Source: Pelosinus sp.
GTDB lineage: Bacteria; Bacillota; Negativicutes; Propionisporales; Propionisporaceae
Assembly (NCBI GenBank): GCA_021372375.1
Contig: JAJFUN010000035.1
Location: 1 to 62,448 of the forward strand
Direction of reading: 5' to 3'
DNA: 62,448 bases
Positions 28,214 through 37,346 of the stretch are shown in pieces; the stretch's first letter is position 1; the number at the start of each line of letters is the position of its first letter. The notes under the pieces were generated by a model. It made no database searches. It was given only the letters and a program-made list of their open reading frames with translations, and was not told where the DNA came from. The position numbers and the translations under genes are program-made.

Positions 28214-28411
28214 TTAACGCCAGTTGCCAAAAATCGCCCGGCGATAATCCATAACTTTCCTAACAATCTCTTCTGAAGTTTCTTCTACTATCAGCTTTTT
28301 GCCATTTACCAAAGTAATAACTGTATCCGGAGTTTTCTCAATAGTTTCAATTAACTCGGCATTCAAAACAAAATCATGATCTTGTGATTTTAGGCGAGTA
28401 ACCTTTATCAT
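28214..28411 (-). CDS. flbD: flagellar protein FlbD (SwrD-like)
   Basis: A 65-residue soluble protein beginning MIKVTRLKSQDHDFVLNAEL, with TVITLVNGKKLIVEETSEEI. This is the FlbD/YlzI family, whose Bacillus member SwrD raises motor torque by supporting stators. It lies directly after flgE as in Bacillus. Confidence 0.93.
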   Translation of the reverse strand: MIKVTRLKSQDHDFVLNAELIETIEKTPDTVITLVNGKKLIVEETSEEIVRKVMDYRRAIFGNWR

Positions 28412-28447
28412 CTATACTCCTCCAATTATCCTGTCGGATTAATATTG

Positions 28448-28468
28448 TGGGGGAGCTATACTCCCCCA
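28448..28468 (-). other. GC-rich hairpin between flgE and flbD
   Basis: A perfect stem TGGGGGAG-loop-CTCCCCCA, starting eight bases past the flgE stop. On the gene strand it is followed by CAATATTAAT rather than a U-run. It could be a leaky terminator or a 3'-end protecting hairpin that sets a lower level for genes after the hook gene. Confidence 0.5.
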
Positions 28469-28475
28469 TTATTTA

Positions 28476-30518
28476 TTACCGTTTCAAGTTATTCAGTTCT
28501 TGTAACATTTCATCAGAAGTAGTAATTATTTTAGAATTTGCCTGATAGCCGCGTTCCGTAATAATCATATCACTGAACTGCTGCGCTAGATCCACATTGG
28601 ACATTTCGAGACTTGACGGACTAATCGTGCCTCTGCCGCCAGTACCTGTTGTGCCTACGCTCGGCTCGCCGGAGTTATTTGATTTTTCATATAAAGTGTC
28701 ACTTACTTTATTTAAACCACCTGGATTTGTGAAGTTAGCCAAAGCAACTTGCGCCAGCGTTTTCTTTTGACCATTGGTAAAGGTGCCTGTCATAACACCT
28801 CTACCGTCAAAGCTATAACCAGACAAAGTACCCATTGCATAACCATCCTGAGCGGGCGTTAAGGATGAACTGGTATCACTTGCTTGGGTAACTTTAGTGC
28901 GATCCAAAGTAACCGTCATACTGTTAGCACCCGCAACATTAAAGGTAATTGGCGATTCTGTTGTAGAAATTCCAACCGTACTTGGATCGCTAAAATTACA
29001 AGAAGCCGCCAAGGCGTCAGGCAGTTTGGCACTGGCTGGGGTTACAGCCAAATTAATAGTTTGTATGCCCCCATTCTTATCCGTATAATTAAACGAAGTT
29101 GGCGTAAAATTATACGTACCACCAGAATAGGTTACTGCTGCTGTGCCGAGTGATGTCTGCGATGCGGCATCCTTGATATTGCAAGTCCATGTGCCAATTG
29201 CGCCGTTTGAACCGGCCGAATACGTATAATTCATCTGGAAAGCATGCATATCTCCATTTGTATCAAATGCAGTAAAACCTAAATCTTGCGTATCAGTACT
29301 GGTACTAAGTTTTAAATTATTCATGGTTGCCGTTTGCGTATAGGCTGCCGTAGCCACTGTTCCAGCAACGGATGTACCCGCACCTGGCGCTACTGGACTT
29401 GGATAAGTAAGATTTACCGTGTTTGTAGTAGTTCCATCCGATCCAGTATAGGAAAAGGAAGCTGGAAAACCGGAGTAACTTCCGGGTACAACGGGCGGAC
29501 CTGCTACCGGAGGAGTCCATGTAATGGTGCCTGTCGCCGCAGGGGTGCTTCCATTTACTGTATATGTCCAAGTATTTGCAGCTGTATTTTTAAAATCTAT
29601 ACTAAAATTATGCGGCAACCCAGAATTATCATTTTCAGAAAAAGTCAATTTCTGAGTAGTTGGATAAGAACCTGCACCTAAATCATTTAACTGCAAGCCA
29701 GTTAAAGTACTAGTTTGTGTACTTGAAGGCGCTGTTACGGTTGGCGTAACAGTTCCCACACTTTGCAAACTTCCATCGGTATTAAATACCATTTTGGTAT
29801 ACTGATTTTTTAGGGAGCCGCTGGTAATATCGGCTACATCCGATTTACAATACCAGGTATTCGTTCCCGTTCCGCCTGTCCCGCTTTGATTAACCTTATA
29901 ATAACTCTGCGTTAATTTATGGGCGGCGCCCAGTGAATCATACAAATCAACCGAAGTAGTAGCTCCTTCACCATTTTTCGCAGAAGAGTTCAAATTTCCT
30001 GTTACCGTAGTCTTGGCAGACTGCTTAGCTGGCATAGTCTGTCCTGATGGTTTAACAATCGGCACCGTACTGCCGGATGCGTTGAGAACACCATTAGCAT
30101 CAGCCATCCAGCCCATGACTTTCATACCGGCACTATTTTCATAATTGCCAGCAGCATCAAAAGTGAAATTACCGGCACGTGTATAATACTGTTTAGCACC
30201 ATCAGCTACCACAAAAAAGCCATCGCCAGAAATGGCTAAATCGCTGGCGACCCCAGTCGACTGGGTACTGCCGTCGGTAAACAGTGTATCAATGCTCGCT
30301 ATACTCATGCCCAATCCGATCTGCATCGGATTGGTACCGCCACGATTGCCTTGCGCCGACGAGGCCCCCTGCAAGGTCTGGTTAAGCATATCTTGGAAAT
30401 TAGCTCGTCCTGCTTTAAAACCTGTGGTATTAACATTCGAAATATTATTACCAATTACATCCATTCTAGTCTGGCTATTGGTCAAACCGGATACACCGGC
30501 GTACATTGAACGCGGCAT
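28476..30518 (-). CDS. flgE: flagellar hook protein FlgE, long form
   Basis: Forms the flagellar hook. The N-terminus has the rod/hook motif YAGVSGLTNSQTRMDVIGNN and ISNVNTTGFKAGRANFQDML. The C-terminus has LEMSNVDLAQQFSDMIITER and GYQANSKIITTSDEMLQELN. At 680 residues it is much longer than a typical hook protein of about 400. The extra length is three related Ser/Thr/Gly-rich D2-like modules between about residues 165 and 495. ATG start with AAGGAGG. Confidence 0.93.
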   Translation of the reverse strand: MPRSMYAGVSGLTNSQTRMDVIGNNISNVNTTGFKAGRANFQDMLNQTLQGASSAQGNRGGTNPMQIGLGMSIASIDTLFTDGSTQSTGVASDLAISGDGFFVVADGAKQYYTRAGNFTFDAAGNYENSAGMKVMGWMADANGVLNASGSTVPIVKPSGQTMPAKQSAKTTVTGNLNSSAKNGEGATTSVDLYDSLGAAHKLTQSYYKVNQSGTGGTGTNTWYCKSDVADITSGSLKNQYTKMVFNTDGSLQSVGTVTPTVTAPSSTQTSTLTGLQLNDLGAGSYPTTQKLTFSENDNSGLPHNFSIDFKNTAANTWTYTVNGSTPAATGTITWTPPVAGPPVVPGSYSGFPASFSYTGSDGTTTNTVNLTYPSPVAPGAGTSVAGTVATAAYTQTATMNNLKLSTSTDTQDLGFTAFDTNGDMHAFQMNYTYSAGSNGAIGTWTCNIKDAASQTSLGTAAVTYSGGTYNFTPTSFNYTDKNGGIQTINLAVTPASAKLPDALAASCNFSDPSTVGISTTESPITFNVAGANSMTVTLDRTKVTQASDTSSSLTPAQDGYAMGTLSGYSFDGRGVMTGTFTNGQKKTLAQVALANFTNPGGLNKVSDTLYEKSNNSGEPSVGTTGTGGRGTISPSSLEMSNVDLAQQFSDMIITERGYQANSKIITTSDEMLQELNNLKR

Positions 30519-30595
30519 AATTAAAACCCTCCTTAAATTTACATTTTGCTGTCTCTGTCATTCAACAGCCTGAGGCTTCCTCAAAAGGTCCAGCC

Positions 30596-30985
30596 TTAAA
30601 TAATTACTGCACTATCAATATTAGTAAAAATATTTTCTTTCATACTTGCGCCATCCATGGCCGTAATCACGGTACGATTTTTCACACTGACCACCAGGGC
30701 CAAATCATTCATCAGTACCAAAGATTCCTTAGCTCCCTTTTGCGCCGCTTTGTCAACCGCATCGTTCAGCTTGGCTAGCTTTTCCTGATCAAAGGCGATA
30801 TTTCTGTTTTCTAAACGCTGCAAAGCATGCTGCGAAAACTTTACATTATTAATCTCGTGATCAAGAATTTTTCCAAACTCAGCGCCGGCGCCTGATACAA
30901 TTTTTGCTTTTTTAGCAGCAAGTGTAGATGTATCAACTGGAAGGATGGGCCGCGTTGTATATAATATGCGGTTATCCGTCATCAC
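30596..30985 (-). CDS. flagellar operon protein, TIGR02530 family
   Basis: A 129-residue protein of the TIGR02530 type found between flgD and flgE in Bacillota. It contains VKFSQHALQRLENRNI and LVLMNDLALVVSVKNRTVI. It is thought to help hook assembly, but no biochemical role is established that I can cite. Start GTG 30985, with an ATG next codon also possible; GGGGAGG upstream. Confidence 0.88.
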   Translation of the reverse strand: MMTDNRILYTTRPILPVDTSTLAAKKAKIVSGAGAEFGKILDHEINNVKFSQHALQRLENRNIAFDQEKLAKLNDAVDKAAQKGAKESLVLMNDLALVVSVKNRTVITAMDGASMKENIFTNIDSAVII

Positions 30986-31008
30986 AGTTTTCCTCCCCTA
31001 AAACGCCC

Positions 31009-31659
31009 TTACTTCATAATGGAAGTTACTTTATCAAGCGCTGCTGTCCCGGAAATGGTCACACCTTTTATCTGCGATGAATCGCTTGGATCAATCGTCT
31101 TTTCTACTACAGTAGCTTTTCCATTCGAATCATAGGCATCAATATCAACCACAAATAACGGTTTTAAGTCAGTTCCTTTAACAGCCTTGATTGTCCCTGT
31201 CAAAGTTGTTGTGGTAGGTTTGCCGTCTGAACCAGTAATTGCCACAGTTCCTGCTAAAGTTTGACCAACCACCTTGGTTAAATCAACCGTCGTATAATCC
31301 TCTGCTACGCCTAATTGCGGCTCTCCGTCCTTAATATTAACTGATGAGACAATTCCTTCATGATAATTGCCGCTGTCATCATTCCAGCTCACAGCACTAC
31401 TTATCATGTTAACTGCCTGCGCGGTCCTGGTACTGACATTCATATTCTGCATTTGCTCCAGCGACGAGAATTGCGCCAGCTGCGCTAGCTGCTGTGTTTC
31501 ATCTGTCGGATTAAGCGGATCTTGATGACCCATTTGTGTAATCAAAAGTTTCAAAAAATCATCTTTACCCAAACTTGTATTGCCTGTCTTTTTAGTACTG
31601 CTTGCAGCACTTGTCGAAGTACCCGCTGCAGTATTCACCGCATTATTAGCTATCGTCAT
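31009..31659 (-). CDS. flgD: hook-capping protein FlgD
   Basis: Scaffold for hook polymerisation. The N-terminal domain has the conserved [20 protein letters not shown] and [22 protein letters not shown]-terminal beta domain follows; total 216 residues. It follows fliK and precedes the TIGR02530 gene. Confidence 0.93.
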   Translation of the reverse strand: MTIANNAVNTAAGTSTSAASSTKKTGNTSLGKDDFLKLLITQMGHQDPLNPTDETQQLAQLAQFSSLEQMQNMNVSTRTAQAVNMISSAVSWNDDSGNYHEGIVSSVNIKDGEPQLGVAEDYTTVDLTKVVGQTLAGTVAITGSDGKPTTTTLTGTIKAVKGTDLKPLFVVDIDAYDSNGKATVVEKTIDPSDSSQIKGVTISGTAALDKVTSIMK

Positions 31660-31671
31660 TCTTCACCCTCC

Positions 31672-33348
31672 CTATACTCGATAATCCACTCCATCAGCCC
31701 CCGCAACCTGCGGCAGAGCTTTTTCCTCTACAGCTTGTACAAAATCCTCAGTCACATTTAGGTTTTTGAATTTTGCAGATTGCTGTTGTTGCTGTTGTTG
31801 CTGCCTAAAGAGTTCACCCTGCTGGCTGCCGGAGAAAAAGTCACTCATGCCCGCATATACATCAACATTGTCAACCTTCAGACCCTGATTGGACAGTTCC
31901 TGTTTGAGCTGCGGCAGTGACGCTTCAATGGCGCTGCGCACCTCGGCATTATTGGTATGAAAACTTGCACTGACTACGCCATTATCAACCGCTACCTTAA
32001 GGGTCAGTTCACCTAGATGCTCTGGCCGCAATTTAATCAGCATTTCCGAACTATTCGGATCAAAAGGCTGTTTAAAAAGTTTGGCCTGCTCAACAATCTG
32101 ATCGGCGATATTATGCGGATCCTGTGCACTGGGCATTGCCTGCGGCTGAATGGTATGTACCGCAGCTTTATCAGTGTGTTGTGCCAAGATATTACCAAAT
32201 ACAACTGGCTGCGCATCCTTATCGCTAACGTTTTCCTGCTCTTTTTGCGTGTTAGACTGGAGCATTTCGCCAACAGAATTTCCAGCTGCCTCACTGGTCT
32301 TTGCTGCTATGGCCTGAACAAGATTCGGTTTTTCCGTCTCTTGGATGACTATATGCTCTGTTGTCTGCGGCTTCGCTGAAAGTACGCTCGCAGCATCCTG
32401 ATTTATTTTTTTGGTTTCTGCTGCTTTTGTATTACCATCTGTTTTATCCGCATTTTGCCCCTTGCCAGACTGCCCCTGGCTGCTTGCCTGTAGTCCTGCC
32501 ATTTGGCTAAAAGCTTGAACATTTGCAGCACCCATATCTGGTGCCATATTTTGCTGAATTTGCCCTTTTGCATTAACAGCTAGCAATATATTTTGTGCTT
32601 GTTCCTGTACTGCATTTACACTTGGCAGTATATTCTGCGCTTGTCCCTGGACTACAACATTAGCACCTGGCAGTACATTCTGCGCTTGCCCCTGGACTGC
32701 ACTAGCACCTGGCAGTATATTCTGCGCTTGTCCTAACTGCACCTCTGCACTTTCCTGCAAAAGATTATTAGCTTGATCAGCACCAGCTGTATTTTGCACA
32801 GCTTGAGTAGTCGCCATACTTTGCAGCGCGGATAAAACTTTTCCTTGTAGTACAGCAAACGGAATTTGGCTAGCCTTGACTTTTACCAGAGGCTCAATAT
32901 TACTAGCAGAAGTTTTACCAAGATCAGTAATGTCATTTGGAGAGCCTGCAGCAGTATTCTGTGCTGCTCCTGGTGTTTGAGCTCCCAGCAGCGCCATAAC
33001 AGCCGCTAGCATTTGCGCATTCACCGTAGTGTCTGTACTTACTTCAGGCAATTTGGCATCCTTATTGACAACATCGACCTTCTGTGTTTCGCCACTATCC
33101 GCAGTAGTGAGACCTTTAATACCAGCTGTTGCAAGTATTGCGGCCAAATTGTCCATTGCGGCTATATTGCCTTGAAGATCTTTCGGCTCCTCACCAACGG
33201 CCTTTTGCTGAGCAGCAGTACTAAGCATACTTGTAAAAACATCTGTATTCTTGCCGTTTTTGCCAGTCTCTGCACCTTGCGGCACCCTGGCTTGATTACC
33301 AGTAGCCCCAGCACTCGGCATAGGCACAACTGCATTCATTATATCCAT
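31672..33348 (-). CDS. fliK: hook-length control protein FliK
   Basis: Secreted molecular ruler that measures the hook and triggers FlhB. The 558-residue product has a long low-complexity N-terminal two-thirds and the conserved C-terminal domain LIKLRPEHLGELTLKVAVDN. The ruler part carries four tandem units of about 14 residues built on GQAQNILPGASAVQ, and a run of eight Gln follows the C-terminal domain. Such length-variable repeats suit the ruler role. ATG start with GGGAGGTG. Confidence 0.9.
   Translation of the reverse strand: MDIMNAVVPMPSAGATGNQARVPQGAETGKNGKNTDVFTSMLSTAAQQKAVGEEPKDLQGNIAAMDNLAAILATAGIKGLTTADSGETQKVDVVNKDAKLPEVSTDTTVNAQMLAAVMALLGAQTPGAAQNTAAGSPNDITDLGKTSASNIEPLVKVKASQIPFAVLQGKVLSALQSMATTQAVQNTAGADQANNLLQESAEVQLGQAQNILPGASAVQGQAQNVLPGANVVVQGQAQNILPSVNAVQEQAQNILLAVNAKGQIQQNMAPDMGAANVQAFSQMAGLQASSQGQSGKGQNADKTDGNTKAAETKKINQDAASVLSAKPQTTEHIVIQETEKPNLVQAIAAKTSEAAGNSVGEMLQSNTQKEQENVSDKDAQPVVFGNILAQHTDKAAVHTIQPQAMPSAQDPHNIADQIVEQAKLFKQPFDPNSSEMLIKLRPEHLGELTLKVAVDNGVVSASFHTNNAEVRSAIEASLPQLKQELSNQGLKVDNVDVYAGMSDFFSGSQQGELFRQQQQQQQQSAKFKNLNVTEDFVQAVEEKALPQVAGADGVDYRV
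32560..32745 (-). repeat. tandem repeats inside fliK
   Basis: About four 42-45 bp units, each containing a variant of CAGAATATACTGCC on the coding strand, encode QAQNILPGxxAVQG-like peptides. Units are multiples of three, so gain or loss of a unit would change ruler length without breaking the frame. Confidence 0.7.
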
Positions 33349-33381
33349 CTTCTCACCTCCCTTCGCTAAACTATGCGCAAC

Positions 33382-34095
33382 TTAAGGTTGTTTATCATTA
33401 ATGGGATTCACAACCGCCGGCCCTACAGCCATGGTATTAGTCAGACGGGCGGCACGCTGTGCATCCATTTGCGCCAGTATCTTGGAAACCTGATCCTCTT
33501 CCATTTTTCCAAATATCGCAATTACCGTTGCGTCATCGAGCTGATTTAAAATCGGCACGGCTTCTTCCGGTTTCATTCCACCATAAAGTCTGCCTAATTT
33601 GCCGATTCGCTTGGCATCTTCCTTTTGTTTGAGCAAAATTTGTTTTTGCAGTTCTGCCGCATCCATTACTTTAGCGGGATCAGTAACCTGCCCATTTGCT
33701 GAAACCAGCGGCTGTCCATTAGGACCCATTCCCGGCATTTGCTGACCATTTGGTGTTTGCGCTACCGGCAAGACAGGCTCCGTTTGCGGCGTTTGATTTT
33801 GCATTTCTTCATCAATTTTATCAAAGTTAGTTTTCGGCGTAAAATACTTGCCGATTACCGGATACTCACTCAGCTTTAGCTGCGCACCTAAATTCTCGGT
33901 ATCAATTATCTTAAAAAACACCCCTGCGGCAAAGCCCACACCACCTAAAATCAAAACCAATAATAAAATTGCCGTTATTTTAAAAAACAGCTTAAATCTT
34001 TTCTTCTTAGGCTTGGGTGGAGCTTCACTAACTGTCTCCTTAGGCGGCACTTTGGCTGGTGCCTGTTTAGCTGTTTTTGTAGTTTTATCAGCCAT
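33382..34095 (-). CDS. YlxF/MotE-like protein with MgtE N-terminal-type domain
   Basis: A 237-residue protein with a basic Pro/Lys-rich cytosolic N-terminus, one membrane segment (about residues 36-60) and a Gln/Pro linker. The C-terminal MgtE_N-like helical domain contains GRLYGGMKPEEAVPILNQLD and DATVIAIFGKMEEDQVSKIL. In Bacillus the gene before fliK is ylxF with this layout. Related MotE proteins act as stator chaperones. It is not a Mg transporter, since no channel domain is present. Copy C of the dispersed element lies just upstream. Confidence 0.82.
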   Translation of the reverse strand: MADKTTKTAKQAPAKVPPKETVSEAPPKPKKKRFKLFFKITAILLLVLILGGVGFAAGVFFKIIDTENLGAQLKLSEYPVIGKYFTPKTNFDKIDEEMQNQTPQTEPVLPVAQTPNGQQMPGMGPNGQPLVSANGQVTDPAKVMDAAELQKQILLKQKEDAKRIGKLGRLYGGMKPEEAVPILNQLDDATVIAIFGKMEEDQVSKILAQMDAQRAARLTNTMAVGPAVVNPINDKQP

Positions 34096-34118
34096 AAAGA
34101 AATCCTACCTTCACGTGT

Positions 34119-34211
34119 TAAATAAAACACTATGTGTTTTTAAAACAATAAGAAAAGAAGTATTATTTCGGCAACTCGGAAAAAATTCCACACGAAATGT
34201 TATACTTTCTT
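34119..34211 (-). repeat. dispersed intergenic structured element, copy C
   Basis: About 93 nt fill the 124-bp gap between the lytic transglycosylase and the ylxF-like gene inside the flagellar array. Gene-strand order: AAGAAAGTATAACATTTCG, a short middle, CCGAAATAATACTTCTTTTC, then the hairpin AAAACAC-ATA-GTGTTTT (34124-34140). The hairpin differs from copies A and B by paired changes on both sides of the stem. Confidence 0.8.
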
Positions 34212-34219
34212 TAAAAATT

Positions 34220-34771
34220 CTACTTACTGAGCGTCAGTACCTTCGAAACATAGGAGCGGGTTTCCGCATAAGGCGGAACGCCATTATAATTTTTTACCGC
34301 CTGCGGTCCGGCATTATAGGCAGCTACTGCCTTAGTAACATCGCCATTAAAAGAATTAAGCATTTGTTTTAGATATCGAACACCGCCATCAATATTTTCC
34401 CGCGGGTCATAGATATTCTTTACGCCAAGCGCTTCTGCCGTCTCCGGCATAAGCTGCATTACCCCGATAGCCCCGGCAGAAGATTTTGCGTCAGGCTGCA
34501 AATTAGATTCTGTTTTAGCTACCGCCAAAGCAAGCTTTGGATCTACGCCATATTTATTTGCCGCCAGATATACCGCGCGCTCAACATCTGTTTGCGCAAA
34601 AGAGTTTACCTTTTGGCTATCAGTACTGTTTAATTTAGCAGCTGCCACAGTTTGTGTCTTTTCTGCCTGTGACACAAGGTTTGCAAATTCACCTGGCGCA
34701 GCACTCGCAGCACTCACGCCATAGGTCAGTTCAATTGTCTGAATACGCTGCAATATTTTATCTAGCCCCAT
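34220..34771 (-). CDS. lytic transglycosylase (SLT domain), flagellar
   Basis: Probable peptidoglycan-cleaving enzyme that opens a path for the rod. The 183-residue protein has an N-terminal region of about 65 residues and an SLT domain with the catalytic Glu in AVAKTESNLQPDAKSSAG. It also has GAIGVMQLMPETAEALG and AVAAYNAGPQAVKNYNG. No signal peptide is visible, so export through the flagellar apparatus is a reasonable inference. It is inserted between fliJ and the ylxF-like gene; Bacillus has no such gene there. Confidence 0.9.
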   Translation of the reverse strand: MGLDKILQRIQTIELTYGVSAASAAPGEFANLVSQAEKTQTVAAAKLNSTDSQKVNSFAQTDVERAVYLAANKYGVDPKLALAVAKTESNLQPDAKSSAGAIGVMQLMPETAEALGVKNIYDPRENIDGGVRYLKQMLNSFNGDVTKAVAAYNAGPQAVKNYNGVPPYAETRSYVSKVLTLSK

Positions 34772-34780
34772 TCAAATCAC

Positions 34781-35230
34781 CTAACCTTCTTTGACATACC
34801 GTTGTGATGCCATTTCATCAAGCTGTTTTTGTTCTTCCTGTAAAAGTAAAGCCCGATACTCAAGTAAACGTTTTTCTTTTAATCTTTCTACCAATTTGCA
34901 ATTTTTCACAGCATCTTCAAGTGCCAATAAGCACTCATAACGATATGCCTCAGCTGTATTAACCTTTTCTTGCTGCAAAGCAATCATAGTTTTCATCTGT
35001 GCAAAAAAATTGCTAAACATTTGAAACTCTTGCGCTTTAACTAATTCATGCCGCGTTTGCTTTTCACAAAAAACTTGTAAACTATCGCTTAGCTTATTGT
35101 TAAGCCCGGCTAGTTTTTCTTGCTCAGCCTGTAGTTTCTGTAAAGCCTCCGCAAATTTGACCTGTGCTTGTTCTTGCAGCATTGCTCGATACTTAAGCAA
35201 GGTTTCCAGCCGGAATTGAAAGCGCTGCAT
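34781..35230 (-). CDS. fliJ: flagellar export chaperone FliJ
   Basis: A 149-residue coiled-coil protein beginning MQRFQFRLETLLKYRAMLQE and rich in Gln, Glu and Lys throughout. FliJ couples the FliI ATPase to the gate. It follows fliI directly and has a clear GAGGTG site. Confidence 0.9.
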   Translation of the reverse strand: MQRFQFRLETLLKYRAMLQEQAQVKFAEALQKLQAEQEKLAGLNNKLSDSLQVFCEKQTRHELVKAQEFQMFSNFFAQMKTMIALQQEKVNTAEAYRYECLLALEDAVKNCKLVERLKEKRLLEYRALLLQEEQKQLDEMASQRYVKEG

Positions 35231-35253
35231 ATAAATTCACCTCAAAACTTAAA

Positions 35254-36570
35254 TCATGAAATTACTGTGAGCAAACGGCTAATTGTTTCTTCCCGCGTAG
35301 TTTCTTCATATACCTCTTGCTGCAGAAATGCCTTAACAGCACTAATAACTTTAATGGCCTGATCAATTTCAGGATTACTGCCCTCGGCATAAGCGCCAAT
35401 ATTAATTAAGTCCTCCGCTTCACGGTAAGTAGCCATAATGGATCGCATACGCTGTGCGGCCTGGTAATGCCCCTTTTCTACAATTTCCAGCATAACCCGG
35501 CTTACACTTGCTAAAATATCTATGGCTGGATAATGATTTTTGGCAGCAATAGCACGAGATAAAACAATATGTCCGTCCAAAATACCGCGTACCGCATCGG
35601 CAATCGGCTCATTCATATCATCGCCGTCTACCAAAACAGTATAAATCCCGGTAATCGAACCTATTGACCCTGTGCCCGAACGTTCCAAGAGCTTTGGCAG
35701 CACCGCAAATACTGATGGCGTATAGCCGCGTGTCGCCGGCGGTTCACCAATCGTAAGTCCTACTTCACGCTGTGCCATGGCAAACCGCGTAACAGAATCC
35801 ATCATTAATGTAACATCTTTACCTTGGTCCCGGAAATACTCGGCAATCGCTGTTGCGGTCAAAGCTCCTTTAATACGAACCAAGGCAGGCTGGTCTGATG
35901 TCGCTACAACGACAACCGACCTTTTCAGCCCTTCTTCCCCTAAATCACGTTCAATAAATTCGCGTACTTCCCTGCCACGTTCACCAACCAGTGATATAAC
36001 ACTAATATCCGCGTCAGTATTTCTCGCAATCATACCCAGCAATGTACTTTTCCCCACACCGCTGCCTGCCATAATACCAATACGCTGACCACGCCCCATC
36101 GTGAGTAAACCGTCAATAGCTCTTACACCTACAGATAAGCTTTCTGCTATCCGACGTCTGGATAAGGGCGGCGGCGGCACCGCATTCAGCGGATACTCCA
36201 TTTTACAATTAAGAGGTCCTTTTCCGTCAATCGGATTACCCAGACCGTCTAAAATCCTCCCTAAAAGTTCCTGACCTACAGGTACTTTGAGAGTGGTGTT
36301 GGCTGACACCACTTCACAGCCTGGGCCTATGCCCTGCATTTCACCAATCGGCATTAAAAGCACCCTATTTTGTTTAAATCCTACTACCTCTGCCGGTATG
36401 GGCTTATTACCATCTCGCGGATGAATATAACATAATTCCCCAAGACTAACACTTGGTCCTTGTGACTCTATAACCAGGCCAATGATTTGTGTAATTCGGC
36501 CATTTAATTTAATAGTCTCTGCTTTGTAAATGCTGTCAAGATACTTGTCGGCGTTAAAAATAGTATTCAT
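35254..36570 (-). CDS. fliI: flagellum-specific ATPase FliI
   Basis: Export ATPase of 438 residues, homologous to F1-beta. The P-loop GSGVGKSTLLG is at about residue 168. VGERGREVREFIERDLG, VTLMMDSVTRFAMAQREVGL and EPPATRGYTPSVFA follow. The ATG overlaps the fliH stop by four bases (ATGA), so the two are coupled. Confidence 0.96.
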   Translation of the reverse strand: MNTIFNADKYLDSIYKAETIKLNGRITQIIGLVIESQGPSVSLGELCYIHPRDGNKPIPAEVVGFKQNRVLLMPIGEMQGIGPGCEVVSANTTLKVPVGQELLGRILDGLGNPIDGKGPLNCKMEYPLNAVPPPPLSRRRIAESLSVGVRAIDGLLTMGRGQRIGIMAGSGVGKSTLLGMIARNTDADISVISLVGERGREVREFIERDLGEEGLKRSVVVVATSDQPALVRIKGALTATAIAEYFRDQGKDVTLMMDSVTRFAMAQREVGLTIGEPPATRGYTPSVFAVLPKLLERSGTGSIGSITGIYTVLVDGDDMNEPIADAVRGILDGHIVLSRAIAAKNHYPAIDILASVSRVMLEIVEKGHYQAAQRMRSIMATYREAEDLINIGAYAEGSNPEIDQAIKVISAVKAFLQQEVYEETTREETISRLLTVIS

Positions 36571-37346
36571 GGCATTACTTCCTGCAATGCCTTTTGGATG
36601 GCGTCAAACTGCATATCAATGCGGGCATCTACACTGCCATACGCTGTATCAATTACGCAATTCCCGCAAGTCAAAGTCTGATCAGCCAGCACGGTTAACG
36701 GTTGTTCACACCCCGTCATTATTTGCAAATCACTTTTGGCTTCTGTGACCAATTCAAAATCATCAACGCTTACCCGAATAACAATTTGTTCTTGATCGTG
36801 TACCTTTTCCAAAGCCGTTTTTACAATTGGCAATATCACCGCCGGATTTTCTTCGATTTCACGCGCGAGCAGCTTACGGGCAACACCAAGGGCAATATCA
36901 ATAATCTGCCGTTCGGCTGCGATAATCATTTTTTCTGCTTCCTGCCCGGCATTAGTAACAAGTGCATTTGCTGTCTCTACCATTTTATTCAGTTCTTGCT
37001 GCATCTCAGCCCTTATATCTGCTTTTCCTGCTGTTACACCCGCCTGATAGCCTTCTGTCTTACCCTCATCACAAGCTTGCTGCTTTATGAGCTCTACTTG
37101 GCTGTTTGCTTCTGATAAACACTTTTCTGCTTCAGCCTTTGCACTGGCAAGCAGCACTTCTGTTTCGCACTTAACCTCATTGAGTAATTCAAGTCTGATA
37201 GCTTTACGCAGCGCCTGTTCATCAATTGCAAGCTCTGGTTCTGGTATATCGGTATTACTTTCTTTGCAGACTGCCGCTAAACGTATTTCATGCTTAATAA
37301 CAATAGGATCCTGCCGAACTGCTACGCATTTATAAATACTAGGCAA
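36567..37346 (-). CDS. fliH: flagellar stator-like export protein FliH
   Basis: Regulates FliI and tethers it to the C-ring. The 259-residue product has a Glu/Ala-rich coiled coil (about residues 60-130) and a C-terminal domain with IDIALGVARKLLAREIEENP, VIRVSVDDFELV and GNCVIDTAYGSVDARID. Start TTG 37346, eight bases inside fliG. Confidence 0.92.
   Translation of the reverse strand: MPSIYKCVAVRQDPIVIKHEIRLAAVCKESNTDIPEPELAIDEQALRKAIRLELLNEVKCETEVLLASAKAEAEKCLSEANSQVELIKQQACDEGKTEGYQAGVTAGKADIRAEMQQELNKMVETANALVTNAGQEAEKMIIAAERQIIDIALGVARKLLAREIEENPAVILPIVKTALEKVHDQEQIVIRVSVDDFELVTEAKSDLQIMTGCEQPLTVLADQTLTCGNCVIDTAYGSVDARIDMQFDAIQKALQEVMP

Noticed and set aside
28448-28468. Strong terminator between flgE and flbD
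   Set aside because: The stem is strong but no U-run follows on the gene strand, and downstream genes have no evident promoter; recorded only as a hairpin.
33382-34095. MgtE magnesium transporter
   Set aside because: Only the N-terminal intracellular-type domain is present, with a single membrane segment and no channel domain; context is flagellar.
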